Source: an uncultured Bacteroidales bacterium
GTDB taxonomy: Bacteria; Bacteroidota; Bacteroidia; Bacteroidales; UBA932
Length of the DNA: 64,000 nt
NCBI GenBank assembly: GCA_900317845.1
Contig: ONII01000003.1
Location: 1-64,000, forward strand
Direction: 5' to 3'
The notes beneath the pieces are model-generated. The model was given only the letters and a program-made list of their open reading frames with translations. It ran no database searches and was not told the origin of the DNA. Made by a program: the position numbers and the translations under genes. Shown one piece after another: positions 1 to 10,126 of the stretch. Every line of letters begins with the position of its first letter. Positions within the stretch are counted from its first letter, which is position 1.

Positions 1-300
<300 letters not shown>

Positions 301-387
301 TTTCTCTAAGAGAAAAATAAGCCAAAGAAATGAGCGAAAGCACTCTATTGAGTTGTTTTCCTCTGAAATATTCTCTCAAGTAACATA

Positions 388-500
<113 letters not shown>

Positions 501-542
501 ACTGCCCCACCAGGTGGGAGAGTAGGTAGCTGCGGTTTTTTG

Positions 543-576
543 GAAGCCCCGAAGGTCAATCGACCTCCGGGGCTTC
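543..576 (+). terminator. Probable terminator of the rRNA operon
   Basis: A 15-bp stem with one mismatch (GAAGCCCCG... paired with ...CGGGGCTTC) and an AATC loop lies directly after the 5S duplication. A run of six T precedes it and only a weak T-rich stretch follows, so it may act as a processing or roadblock hairpin as well as a terminator. Confidence 0.6.
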
Positions 577-609
577 TTCGTTCATGTACAATCGGCTCCG
601 AACGGGGGC

Positions 610-641
610 AAAAAAACAGGCCCCGGGGAGTCCGGAGCCTG
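610..641 (-). terminator. Rho-independent terminator of eno
   Basis: Read on the minus strand, a GC-rich hairpin with arms CAGGC..CCGG and CCGG..GCCTG is followed by seven T. It lies 26 bp past the eno stop codon. Confidence 0.85.
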
Positions 642-666
642 TGAAGGAGAAAATAACTTCGCGGGA

Positions 667-2025
<1,359 letters not shown>

Positions 2026-2054
2026 CTAAATATTCCCATTATTTACAATTTTTG

Positions 2055-2062
2055 TATCTTTG
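2055..2062 (+). promoter_or_regulatory. -7 box (TATCTTTG) of the subtilase gene
   Basis: TAnnTTTG match 19 bp upstream of the ATG at 2082. The divergent eno box lies 30 bp away, so both promoters share one short control region. Confidence 0.65.
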
Positions 2063-2081
2063 TGCACCATTCTTTTGAAGC

Positions 2082-4400
2082 ATGAAAAAATTCGCATATA
2101 TCGCCCTGTCTGTTCTTTTAACAGCTTGTTCGGCGGCAAACAAAGAAAATATGGCTCCCGCTCCCGAGGCGGTGGAAGAGGTGATGGAGAAAAACGTCGC
2201 CACCGTGCAGTTCAACGATGAGCTCACCGCCCTGGTGGAAGAGGCCCTGGCGGCAGGCGGACTTGTGACCAAATCGGCCCCGCTGGATGCGGTGCTCCAG
2301 GACCTTGGCGTAGAGAAGCTGGAGCGTGTATTCCCGCATGCCGGCGCGTTTGAGGAGCGCACCCGCCGGGAAGGCCTGCACCGTTTCTACCACGTGCAGT
2401 TCCGGGCCGATATCCCTCAGACCAAGGCGGCGGAAGGCCTCGCGGCCGTCCCCGGCGTGCTGTATGCCCGGAGCAGCCATCGGATTTCCCTGCGCGCTTT
2501 CAATGACCCCTATCTTCCCAAACAGTGGCATTATGTGAGCACAAGTGGGGCCGATATCAACGTGCAGAAGGTGTGGAACACCTACACCAAGGGCAAATCG
2601 TCCGTGGTCGTGTGCGTGGTAGATGAGCCCGTAGATCCCACCCACGAGGACCTCAAGGCCAACCTGTGGACCGATGGGAGCGGCCATACCGGGTACAACT
2701 TCGCCAGGAATAACTACGACCTCTCCATCCGCTCGGAATATGGCGACGGGGATTTTGGACATGGAACCCATGTGGCAGGCACCATTGCCGCCGTAAACAA
2801 CAATGGGAAAGGTGTTTGCGGTATAGCCGGCGGGGATTATTCCGCGGGAATTCCCGGTGTCCGGATTCAGTCCTGCGCCATCTACTCCGGCCAGAAACAG
2901 GCGAGTGACAAGCAAACGGCGGCCGCTATCAAATGGGGCGCGGACCATGGCGCCGTCATCTGCCAGAACAGCTGGGGGTATACGGCCGACGGCTTCCTGG
3001 ACGGAGAGCCGGACGGCGAGATATCCGCTGAGGAGCTGGCCGCGTTCAAGAGTTCCAGTATCAATGATGTGCCGGACCTTAAGGCGGCCGTAGACTACTT
3101 TATCAAGTATGCCGGCTGCGACAACGACGGCAACCAGCTGCCGGATTCTCCCATGAAAGGCGGTGTGGTCTTCTTTGCCGCCGGCAACGAGAATCTCGAC
3201 CACGACCTCGTGAGCACGTACGAGCCCATCGTGTCTGTCGGCGCATACAACCACAACCTCGTGAAAGCCTCCTATTCCAATTATGGAAGTTGGGTGGACG
3301 TAGCGGCGCCCGGCGGCGAAGGAACGAAGGAAAATAACAGCATCTGGAGCACGGTTCCCGTTGACCCATCCATTTCCACAACGGGGTACGACGGCATAGA
3401 CTGGGCGGGAACCTCCATGGCGTGTCCGCACGCGAGCGGGGTGGCGGCCCTGATTGTCTCGTACTTTGGCGGTCCCGGCTTTACGGCCGACCGTTGCAAG
3501 GACATCCTTCTGGGCGGCTTGGAAACCTTTGGCGGCAATAGGCCCCTTGGCAAAAAGCTGGACGCCCTGGCAGCGTTTGAATATGGCATCCGGTCGAGCG
3601 GCGGCGACGTGGAACCCCGGCTCATTTTCTCCGAGACAGATGTCCGGGTGAAGGCCCACCAGACGCGCACCCTAAGCGTACTGGCCACCGGAAGCGCCAC
3701 CATCCGCTGCACTTCTACCGGGTCCGCTGCACTCAGTTTCAATGCGGCGAGCGGCGAAATTACCATTGTGGGTCGCGCGGCGCCGGCCGGAAGCTACGAG
3801 GCTGTCTTTGTAGCCACCGGTCCTACCGGCCTGGAGAGCACGGAAACGCTGGCCTATACCCTCCTTCCCAACCATGCGCCCACCGTGCTCAAATCGCCCG
3901 GAAACATTCACCACAAGTCCCTTACGGCAGCCACAACGCTGACGCTGAGTGACTATTTCGAGGACAAGGACGAGGAAGAGCTCACCTGCACCATTGCCAT
4001 TGCCGATGAAACCGTCGCGTACAGTTCTGCCAGCGGCGGAAAAGTAAACCTCTATTCCCGTTCGCTGGGCGTGACGGACGTCACCCTCACAGCCACCGAC
4101 GGTCTGGGGGAAAGCGCCGCCATTCGCTTCAAGCTGGCCGTGACAGACCCCACCCAGCCGGTTCGGCCCAGTACCAATGTGGTAACGTCGGAGATGACCG
4201 TGAACATCAATGCCGCTGAACAGACCCTGGTGGACGCGGCGGTGTACAACGCCAACGGGCAGTGCGTGCTACAGCAAACCCGGCAAGGAGACGTGTTCAA
4301 TCCCGTTCAATTGGATTTGACATTGCTCTCGCCGGGCCGATATACCCTTAAGCTAAGCTACGGAGGCAGCACCTACTCGCTGCCGTTTGTGAAAATCTAA
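2082..4400 (+). CDS. Subtilisin-like (S8) serine protease, lipoprotein with C-terminal sorting-like domain
   Basis: A secreted peptidase of 772 residues. A lipoprotein signal (MKKFAYIALS, lipobox LLTAC) leads into a propeptide of roughly 120 residues. The S8 catalytic domain follows with Asp in VVCVVDEP, His in DFGHGTHVAGT, the oxyanion Asn in FFAAGNEN and Ser in GTSMACPHASG, so the triad is complete. Two Ig/cadherin-like beta domains come next. The last 80 residues, with YNANGQCVLQQ and LLSPGRYTLKL, resemble the type A C-terminal domain of type IX secretion cargo. A lipobox and a T9SS-like tail in one protein is unusual, so surface anchoring could use either route. The stop codon overlaps that of the convergent reductase gene by two bases. 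Substrate unknown. Confidence 0.9.
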   Translation: MKKFAYIALSVLLTACSAANKENMAPAPEAVEEVMEKNVATVQFNDELTALVEEALAAGGLVTKSAPLDAVLQDLGVEKLERVFPHAGAFEERTRREGLHRFYHVQFRADIPQTKAAEGLAAVPGVLYARSSHRISLRAFNDPYLPKQWHYVSTSGADINVQKVWNTYTKGKSSVVVCVVDEPVDPTHEDLKANLWTDGSGHTGYNFARNNYDLSIRSEYGDGDFGHGTHVAGTIAAVNNNGKGVCGIAGGDYSAGIPGVRIQSCAIYSGQKQASDKQTAAAIKWGADHGAVICQNSWGYTADGFLDGEPDGEISAEELAAFKSSSINDVPDLKAAVDYFIKYAGCDNDGNQLPDSPMKGGVVFFAAGNENLDHDLVSTYEPIVSVGAYNHNLVKASYSNYGSWVDVAAPGGEGTKENNSIWSTVPVDPSISTTGYDGIDWAGTSMACPHASGVAALIVSYFGGPGFTADRCKDILLGGLETFGGNRPLGKKLDALAAFEYGIRSSGGDVEPRLIFSETDVRVKAHQTRTLSVLATGSATIRCTSTGSAALSFNAASGEITIVGRAAPAGSYEAVFVATGPTGLESTETLAYTLLPNHAPTVLKSPGNIHHKSLTAATTLTLSDYFEDKDEEELTCTIAIADETVAYSSASGGKVNLYSRSLGVTDVTLTATDGLGESAAIRFKLAVTDPTQPVRPSTNVVTSEMTVNINAAEQTLVDAAVYNANGQCVLQQTRQGDVFNPVQLDLTLLSPGRYTLKLSYGGSTYSLPFVKI

Positions 4401-5746
4401 AGCAAATCCTGCTTCAGGTCTTCCACATAGCGGGCAATGCGGTGCAGCTGCCCGGGGATGGGGATGCTCTGCGGGCAGCGGGGGAGGCAGTCGCCGCAGC
4501 TGATGCAGTGGTCTGCCTGCCGGACCGACGCCACGGCGCGGTCATAGCTCACCAGATAGGCCTTCTTAAGCTTGGCATAGTCTTTCTGCCGGCTGTTTTG
4601 CGCATACGTGCCCTCCGTAATGGCCTTGTTGTAGTGCTGGAATACGCCGGGAATGTCAATGCCCCAGGGGCAGGGCATGCAGTACTTGCAGTCCGTGCAG
4701 TTCACCAGCGGGTACTCCTTCATTTGGACAGCCATCTGTTCCAGGAATGCCAACTCTTCTTCTGTCAGGGGCTTAAAGTGGCCGAAGGTTTTCACATTCT
4801 CCACCAGCGGGTCCATGGAACGCATGCCGGAGAGGATGCACAGCACGCGCGGATAGGTGGCGCAGAAGCGGAAGGCCCACGAAGCGACGCTCCGCTCCGG
4901 TTCCCGCTGTTTCATCTGGCGGGCAATACCTTCCGGCACATTGGCTAACCGGCCCCCCAGCAGCGGCTCCATAATGACGATGGGAATGCCGCGCTTGTCC
5001 AGTTCCGCGTACAGGTAGTCCGCATTGACGTTGCGAACGCCGTCCGCGTGGGTCCAGTCCACGTAGTTCATCTCAATTTGGCAGAAGTCCCAGTGCATTT
5101 CCCCGGAGTCGTGCATGTCCATGAACGCGTCGAACTCGTGCTTGGCCCCGTGGAAGGAGAAGCCTAGGTTGCGGATGCGTCCGGCGGCCTTTTCCTTAAG
5201 GAGAAAGTCGATCATGCCGTTTTCCACATAGCGTTTGCGGTAGGCTTCTTTGCCGCCCCTGCCGATGGCATGGAGCAGGTAATAGTCAAAGTAGTCCGTC
5301 TTGAGCTGCTTGAAGGACTCATGGTACATCTCGATGGAGGCCTTGGGGCTTTGGTCGCCAAAGTTGGATAGTTTGGTGGCGATGAAGTAGCTGCTGCGCG
5401 GATGCCGGCTCAGGGCCTCTCCGGCGGCTCTTTCGCTCTGGCCCTGCAGGTAGGCGGGGGAGGTGTCAAAGTAATTGATGCCATGCTCCAGCGCATAGTC
5501 CACCATTTCGTTTACGGCCTCTTGGTCGATGATGTCTTTCCCGTCGGCATCCTTTATCATGGGCCAGCGCATGCAGCCAAAACCCAGGGCGCTCACTTTG
5601 TCACCGTTTACCGGGTTCTCCCGCATGAGCATTTGCTCCGGACCTTCGTCCGTCGTCGTGCCCGACCCCGATCGGGCATCTTTGGGCGCACAGGCCGCCG
5701 CTACCGCCGCTGCGCCGCTTATCTTTATAAAATCTCTTCTATCCAT
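4397..5746 (-). CDS. Aldo/keto reductase with C-terminal 4Fe-4S ferredoxin domain (Tat signal)
   Basis: A 449-residue predicted oxidoreductase. The N-terminus MDRRDFIKISGAAAVAAAC is a twin-arginine signal that runs into a lipobox-like Cys, so export with folded cofactors is likely. The aldo/keto reductase barrel covers about residues 40-340 (GFGCMRWP, YFDTSPAYL, DYYLLHAIG). A ferredoxin part follows with cysteine sets CTDCKYCMPCPWG and CISCGDCLPRCP. It is the second gene of a minus-strand operon, seven bases after the membrane ferredoxin gene that probably supplies or receives its electrons. A hairpin repeat encodes residues about 22-30, just after the signal. Substrate unknown. Confidence 0.9.
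   Translation of the reverse strand: MDRRDFIKISGAAAVAAACAPKDARSGSGTTTDEGPEQMLMRENPVNGDKVSALGFGCMRWPMIKDADGKDIIDQEAVNEMVDYALEHGINYFDTSPAYLQGQSERAAGEALSRHPRSSYFIATKLSNFGDQSPKASIEMYHESFKQLKTDYFDYYLLHAIGRGGKEAYRKRYVENGMIDFLLKEKAAGRIRNLGFSFHGAKHEFDAFMDMHDSGEMHWDFCQIEMNYVDWTHADGVRNVNADYLYAELDKRGIPIVIMEPLLGGRLANVPEGIARQMKQREPERSVASWAFRFCATYPRVLCILSGMRSMDPLVENVKTFGHFKPLTEEELAFLEQMAVQMKEYPLVNCTDCKYCMPCPWGIDIPGVFQHYNKAITEGTYAQNSRQKDYAKLKKAYLVSYDRAVASVRQADHCISCGDCLPRCPQSIPIPGQLHRIARYVEDLKQDLL
5655..5681 (+). repeat. GTC...CT hairpin repeat, copy 1 (inside the reductase gene)
   Basis: Flanks GTC and CT; arms GTGCCCGA and TCGGGCAT, with one G-T pair. In frame, just after the signal peptide codons. Confidence 0.8.
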
Positions 5747-5753
5747 AGGTTTG

Positions 5754-7322
5754 TCAATTCAGCGTTTCCTCTGTCATACCGAGCGAAGCGAGTGTATCTC
5801 CATGTTCATATCGGCCATTCACCGTAATGGCACTGACGGGCCTCACCGGGCACAGGTGCTCGCAGGCGCCGCAGCCGGTGCACTGCTCCTCTGCCACCAC
5901 CGGGAAGAGCAGTCCCGTTTCCTCGTTTTTCACCATCTGAATGGCGCCGGAAGGGCAGGCCTGGGCACATTTGCCGCAGCTTGACTGCCCGCTGGCGCTC
6001 AGGCACAGTTCCAGGTTCACATGGGAGGTGCCCACGTGGTACTGCGTCTTTTCTTCCCGGCTGATCTTCCGGATAGCCCCTGCAGGGCAAAGCTCGCTGC
6101 AGCGGGTGCACTCCGGGCGGCACCAGCCTTTCTCGAAGCTCATTTCCGGCTGCATCAGGTGCTCCAGGTCCCCGGAGGGACGGAGTACATTGTTGGGGCA
6201 TTCCGCTACGCACAGCTGGCAGGCCGTGCAGCGCCGATAGAAGTCTTTTACGCTGGCGGAACCGGGGGGCGTTACGGGCACCTCCCGCTCCGGCGCCTGC
6301 TTGGGAAGGAGGTTGGCAAAGCCGCCGTCCACCTTCTTGGCGGCCGCCTGCGCCCGGGCCTCCACGCCCTTAAGGGCCGCAGCGCCCACAACGGCCACCG
6401 TGCCGGCTATCATCGCCCGGCGAGATGCCCGATCGGAGTCGGGCATGACGTTCCCGGCGCCCTTTGCGTCACTCCCGGCTTGACCGGGAGTCTCTTTCCC
6501 CCACGCATACCGGTACTGCAGTGCGCCAAACTTGCAGGAATCCACGCAGTTGAAGCAGTCCACGCAGCGGGAATAGTCAATGTGCTCAGAGTCCTTGCCA
6601 ATGGCAATACACTGGGCCTTGCAATGCAGTTCGCAGGCCTTGCAGTGCTTGCACTTGCTGTGGTCAATCACCGGGCGGAATAGGGCAAAGCGGGAGAAGA
6701 AACTGAGCGTGGTGCCCACCGGGCAAATGCTGTTGCAGTAGGTGCGGCCGCCCTTGAAGGAGAGGGCCACCACCACAACCAGCGTTACCACAGCGACAAT
6801 AAAGGTAGGAAGGCTGCGCAGCCACACTTCCTTTGTATAAAACGCATAGCTGCCCGCACGCTCCGCCCACAGGGCCAGGAGGTTGTTTCCCCACAGGTAT
6901 ATGGGCTGCAGCAGGTTTTGCACCATGCGGCCGTATGCGCTGTAAGGTGCCAGAAGGGCCACGGCGGCCTGTACGCCGGCAATGAGCAGAATTACAAAAA
7001 CGGCGAAAACGCCGTACCGCAGCCATTGGGCCTCCGGCCGATATTTGTACGGCGCTTTGCTCTTCCGGGTTCCCAGGTGGGAGACCCCGTCCTGAAACAC
7101 GCCCAGGGGACAGATGACGGAGCAATACACACGTCCAAAAACGAGCGTCAGCAGCACCAGGGCCACAATGACGCCCACGTTCACCGCCAGCACGGCCGGC
7201 AGGAACTGCACTTTGGCCATCCAGCCCAGGTACGCGTGCAGCGTTCCCGTGAAATCCAGTAACAGCAGGGTAATCCCTATCCAGAACACCCACGCCAGTA
7301 CCACTCTGATTTTCTTTAACAT
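5754..7322 (-). CDS. NapH/NapG-like polyferredoxin, membrane-bound (fused)
   Basis: A 522-residue membrane electron-transfer protein. The N-terminal half resembles NapH/CcoG: about five membrane segments, the motifs CSVICPLGVFQ and CNSICPVGTT, then ferredoxin clusters CKHCKACELHC and CVDCFNCVDSC. Near residue 300 comes a twin-arginine-like segment, SRRAMIAGTVAVVG, and then a NapG-like half with CTACQLCVAECP, CTRCSELCP, CGKCAQACP and CTGCGACEHLCP. It therefore looks like NapH and NapG joined in one chain. Two hairpin repeats encode the linker exactly at the seam (residues about 276-300) and a third encodes the C-terminal tail. It is the first gene of the operon with the aldo/keto reductase. 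No nitrate reductase is nearby, so its partner is unknown. Confidence 0.88.
   Translation of the reverse strand: MLKKIRVVLAWVFWIGITLLLLDFTGTLHAYLGWMAKVQFLPAVLAVNVGVIVALVLLTLVFGRVYCSVICPLGVFQDGVSHLGTRKSKAPYKYRPEAQWLRYGVFAVFVILLIAGVQAAVALLAPYSAYGRMVQNLLQPIYLWGNNLLALWAERAGSYAFYTKEVWLRSLPTFIVAVVTLVVVVALSFKGGRTYCNSICPVGTTLSFFSRFALFRPVIDHSKCKHCKACELHCKAQCIAIGKDSEHIDYSRCVDCFNCVDSCKFGALQYRYAWGKETPGQAGSDAKGAGNVMPDSDRASRRAMIAGTVAVVGAAALKGVEARAQAAAKKVDGGFANLLPKQAPEREVPVTPPGSASVKDFYRRCTACQLCVAECPNNVLRPSGDLEHLMQPEMSFEKGWCRPECTRCSELCPAGAIRKISREEKTQYHVGTSHVNLELCLSASGQSSCGKCAQACPSGAIQMVKNEETGLLFPVVAEEQCTGCGACEHLCPVRPVSAITVNGRYEHGDTLASLGMTEETLN
5772..5800 (+). repeat. GTC...CTC hairpin repeat, copy 2 (3' end of the polyferredoxin gene)
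   Basis: Arms ATAC and GTAT around CGAGCGAAGCGAGT. Encodes most of the last 16 residues of the protein. Identical to the copies at 9853 and 38264. Confidence 0.9.
6423..6449 (-). repeat. GTC...CT hairpin repeat, copy 3
   Basis: Arms ATGCCCGA and TCGGGCAT, a perfect 8-bp stem. Encodes linker residues just before the twin-arginine segment of the polyferredoxin. Confidence 0.88.
6468..6493 (+). repeat. GTC...CT hairpin repeat, copy 4
   Basis: Arms ACTCCCGG and CCGGGAGT, a perfect 8-bp stem. It faces copy 3 across 18 bp. Confidence 0.88.
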
Positions 7323-7345
7323 AGGTCCTATTGTCGTTATCTATG

Positions 7346-7353
7346 CAAACATA
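7346..7353 (-). promoter_or_regulatory. -7 box (TATGTTTG) of the polyferredoxin-reductase operon
   Basis: TAnnTTTG match on the minus strand, 23 bp upstream of the ATG at 7322. Divergent from the frr box at 7367. Confidence 0.55.
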
Positions 7354-7366
7354 CGAATTTTTTTCT

Positions 7367-7374
7367 TATATTTG
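7367..7374 (+). promoter_or_regulatory. -7 box (TATATTTG) of the frr-aromatic operon
   Basis: TAnnTTTG match 39 bp upstream of the frr ATG. It is the only good box before the run frr-pheA-aminotransferase-tyrA-aroF. Confidence 0.6.
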
Positions 7375-7413
7375 CAAACTACAAAAAGCGAATAATAAAC
7401 TAAAAGCAATACC

Positions 7414-7980
7414 ATGTTACCTCAGGCTAAAACAATTGTGGACGGTCAGTCTGTCAAGATGCAGAGCGCCGTGGACTTTCTGGAAGAAGACCTCAAGAAT
7501 TACCGTGTAGGCAAAGCCTCCCCGGCCATCCTGAACCCCGTGATGGTGGACTATTACGGCACCGCCACGCCGGTGAGCCAGGTGGCTTCCATCACCACGC
7601 CGGACGCCAAAACCATCGCAATCCAGCCGTGGGAGCGCTCTATGATTGCCAAAATCGAAAAGGCCATCCTGGACGCCAATGTAGGCCTCACCCCGTCCAA
7701 CAACGGTGAAATCATCCGTTGCATGGTGCCGGCCCTTACGGAGGATCGCCGCAAGGAGCTCATCAAAAAGGCCAAGGCCCAGGGCGAAACCACCAAGGTA
7801 ACCATCCGCAACGCCCGCAGGGACGGCATCGACCTCCTCAAGAAGGCCCAGAAGAACGACGGCCTCTCCGAGGACGGAGAAAAGGAAGGCGAGGAAGAGC
7901 TCCAGAAACTCACCGACAAGTGGGTGAAGAAGGTGGACGAAATCATCGCCGCCAAGGAGAAGGACATCCTCACCGTGTAA
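7414..7980 (+). CDS. frr: Ribosome recycling factor
   Basis: Splits post-termination 70S ribosomes together with EF-G. At 188 residues it has the usual length, with the family hallmarks YRVGKASPAIL near residue 30, ITTPDAKTIAIQPW near 67 and TEDRRKELIKKAKAQGE near 115. The last base of its TAA is the first base of the next ATG, so it is translationally coupled to pheA and shares a transcript with the aromatic amino acid genes. Confidence 0.97.
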   Translation: MLPQAKTIVDGQSVKMQSAVDFLEEDLKNYRVGKASPAILNPVMVDYYGTATPVSQVASITTPDAKTIAIQPWERSMIAKIEKAILDANVGLTPSNNGEIIRCMVPALTEDRRKELIKKAKAQGETTKVTIRNARRDGIDLLKKAQKNDGLSEDGEKEGEEELQKLTDKWVKKVDEIIAAKEKDILTV

Positions 7981-8828
7981 TGTCCCGGCGCATTGCCATA
8001 CAAGGATATAAGGGCTGCTTCCATGAACAGGCAGCCCGTCTTTTTTATGCCTCTGTCATTCCGGGTGAAGTCGAGGAATCTCTTGCCGTTGTAGAATGCG
8101 ACACCTTCGAGGGCCTGTACACCGCCCTGGAGGAAGGCCGTGCCGATGCCGCCGTAATGGCCATCGAAAACACGGTCTCGGGCGGTCTGCTGCACAACTT
8201 TGACCTGCTGCGCAAGAAAGGCCGCCGGGTGAAAGGGGAGGTGTACACGCGCATTGGCCAAAACCTCATGGCCCTGCCCGGCCAGCGGCTGGAAGATATT
8301 CGCGAGGTCCGCACCCATTATATGGCCATCAACCAGACCCGCCCCTGGTTCGAGAAAAACGCCCCCTGGATCAAGCTCACGGAGAGCGAAGATACTGCAA
8401 AAAGTGCCGCAGAGCTGACCCGGGCGGGGGAGAAGGGGATAGGCGCCGTAGCATCGGAATTGGCCGCACGCCTGTACGGGCTGGATATTCTTGCCGCCGG
8501 CATCGAAACGCACAAGCAAAACTTCACGCGTTTCCTCATTCTGGACGATGCCCTGGAAGTGCCGCAGGCGCAGATGGACAAAGCCCTGCTCTGCTTCACC
8601 CTGCCGCACAAACCCGGTTCGCTGGCGCAAATCCTCACCATCCTCTCGTTCTACGAGATGAACCTCACCCGTATCCAGTCCCTGCCCATCCCGGGCCGCG
8701 AGTGGCAGTATTTCTTTTATATCGACATTAAATTTGCAGACTATCTGCGTTATACACAAGCCCTGGCCGCCGTGCGTCCGCTCATCGAGGACCTGGAGGT
8801 GCTGGGCGAATACAAAAGTGCTTTATGA
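7980..8828 (+). CDS. pheA: Prephenate dehydratase
   Basis: Converts prephenate to phenylpyruvate, the committed step to phenylalanine. I chose the ATG at 7980, which overlaps the frr stop, over the longer open frame from 7719, because homology begins with MSRRIAIQGYKGCFHEQAA. This gives 282 residues. The dehydratase domain shows AVMAIENTVSGGL near residue 60 and HYMAINQTR; an ACT domain with HKPGSLAQIL follows near residue 205 and probably binds phenylalanine. A hairpin repeat at 8054-8081 adds about ten residues (VIPGEVEES) near residue 28, where relatives go directly from the FHEQAA helix to VVECDTFEGL. The stop overlaps the next start as ATGA. Confidence 0.93.
   Translation: MSRRIAIQGYKGCFHEQAARLFYASVIPGEVEESLAVVECDTFEGLYTALEEGRADAAVMAIENTVSGGLLHNFDLLRKKGRRVKGEVYTRIGQNLMALPGQRLEDIREVRTHYMAINQTRPWFEKNAPWIKLTESEDTAKSAAELTRAGEKGIGAVASELAARLYGLDILAAGIETHKQNFTRFLILDDALEVPQAQMDKALLCFTLPHKPGSLAQILTILSFYEMNLTRIQSLPIPGREWQYFFYIDIKFADYLRYTQALAAVRPLIEDLEVLGEYKSAL
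8054..8081 (+). repeat. GTC...CT hairpin repeat, copy 5 (in frame in pheA)
   Basis: Arms ATTCC and GGAAT around GGGTGAAGTCGA. Length is a multiple that keeps the pheA frame. Confidence 0.88.
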
Positions 8829-10063
8829 TTATTGCTCCCGCCAGCCGAACGCTTTCGGTAAAGGAATATTATTTTTCCCGCAAGAACCGGGAAATTGCCC
8901 GGCTTAACCAGCAGCGTGCCGCACAGGGCCTGGACCCGGTGATTAACCTGGGCATTGGCTCTCCGGACGGTTCGCCGTCCCGGGAGGCCGTGGAGGCCCT
9001 GTGCAACTGCGCCCAAAAGGACGGCATGCACGGCTACCAGAGTTATATCGGCATTCCGGAACTCCGGCAAGCCATGGCCGATTGGTATCGGAAGTGGTAC
9101 GGCGTGCAGCTGGATCCTGCATCGGAAATCCAACCGCTCGCCGGCTCCAAGGAAGGCATCCTGCTGCTGTCGCTGGCCTTCCTCAATCCCGGCGACAAAG
9201 TGTTGGTGCCGGACCCCGGCTACCCTACGTATACATCGGCCACCCTCATGTGCGAGGCAGAGCTGGTGAAATACAACCTCACGGAGGAAGGCGGCTGGTA
9301 TCCGGATTTTGCGGGGCTGGAAGGGATGGACCTTTCCGGTGTCAAGCTCATGTGGGTGAACTACCCCAACATGCCCACCGGCGCCCCCGCCAGGCGGGAA
9401 GTATTCGAAAAACTGGTGGCCTTTGCCCGGAAGCACCGCATCCTGCTGGTGAACGACAATCCGTACTCCTTTGTGCTCAATGAGCAGCTTTCCATCCTTT
9501 CGGTGCCCGGCGCCCGGGAGTGCTGCCTGGAAATGAATTCCCTGTCCAAGAGCCACAACATGGCCGGCTGGCGTGTGGGCATGATCGTGGGGCAGTCCGA
9601 TGTAATCCGGGAGCTCCTGAAAGTGAAAACCCAGATGGATTCCGGCATGTTCCGCGGCATCCAGGAAGCGGCCGTGAAGGCCCTCCAGGCAGGGCCGGAG
9701 TGGTACGATACTCTCAACGCGGAGTACCGTCGCCGCCAGGAGGTGGCCCGCCGCATCATGGACACGCTGGGCTGCACCTATGACCCGGCGGCCGGCGGGC
9801 TCTATGTCTGGGGCCGCATTCCGGAGATGCCCGGTCAAGCCGGGAATGACGTTGTCATACCGAGCGAAGCGAGTGTATCTCCCGCCTCCAGCCTCTCCGA
9901 GGCCTGGAGCAACCGCATCCTCTATGAGGCCGGCGTGTTCCTCACCCCCGGCTTCATCTTCGGAAAGAACGGCAGCAACTACCTTCGCATCTCCCTGTGC
10001 GCCAACGTACCCACCCTGGAGCGCGCGCTGGAAAAGGTGCGTAAAATGCAACTGGTTGACTAA
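8825..10063 (+). CDS. PLP-dependent aminotransferase, class I/II (aromatic pathway)
   Basis: A 412-residue fold-type I aminotransferase. The PLP-binding Lys lies in NSLSKSHNMAGWRVGM around residue 245; other marks are NLGIGSPDG near residue 40, PLAGSKEGI near 105, and VNYPNMPTG near 180. In this operon it most likely transaminates phenylpyruvate and hydroxyphenylpyruvate, or makes the aspartate family donors; an LL-diaminopimelate aminotransferase-like role cannot be excluded. Residues about 333-352 are encoded by two abutting hairpin repeats (GNDVVIPSEASVSP), replacing what is a short loop in relatives. It overlaps pheA by four bases. Confidence 0.88.
   Translation: MIIAPASRTLSVKEYYFSRKNREIARLNQQRAAQGLDPVINLGIGSPDGSPSREAVEALCNCAQKDGMHGYQSYIGIPELRQAMADWYRKWYGVQLDPASEIQPLAGSKEGILLLSLAFLNPGDKVLVPDPGYPTYTSATLMCEAELVKYNLTEEGGWYPDFAGLEGMDLSGVKLMWVNYPNMPTGAPARREVFEKLVAFARKHRILLVNDNPYSFVLNEQLSILSVPGARECCLEMNSLSKSHNMAGWRVGMIVGQSDVIRELLKVKTQMDSGMFRGIQEAAVKALQAGPEWYDTLNAEYRRRQEVARRIMDTLGCTYDPAAGGLYVWGRIPEMPGQAGNDVVIPSEASVSPASSLSEAWSNRILYEAGVFLTPGFIFGKNGSNYLRISLCANVPTLERALEKVRKMQLVD
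9825..9850 (-). repeat. GTC...CT hairpin repeat, copy 6 (in aminotransferase gene)
   Basis: Arms ATTCCCGG and CCGGGCAT, with one mismatch. In frame. Confidence 0.85.
9853..9880 (+). repeat. GTC...CT hairpin repeat, copy 7 (in aminotransferase gene)
   Basis: Arms ATAC and GTAT. Same sequence as copies 2 and 9. Two bases after copy 6, in opposite orientation. Confidence 0.9.
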
Positions 10064-10126
10064 TAGAGATTTACAAGAAATCACTTATGCGGTTTTATAT
10101 AGGTGATTTTGCATAATGAATTGAGA

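Noticed and set aside
7719..7979. N-terminal extension of pheA within frr
   Set aside because: The extension (GGSPQGAHQKGQGPG...) is an out-of-frame reading of frr; the coupled ATG at 7980 is the natural start.
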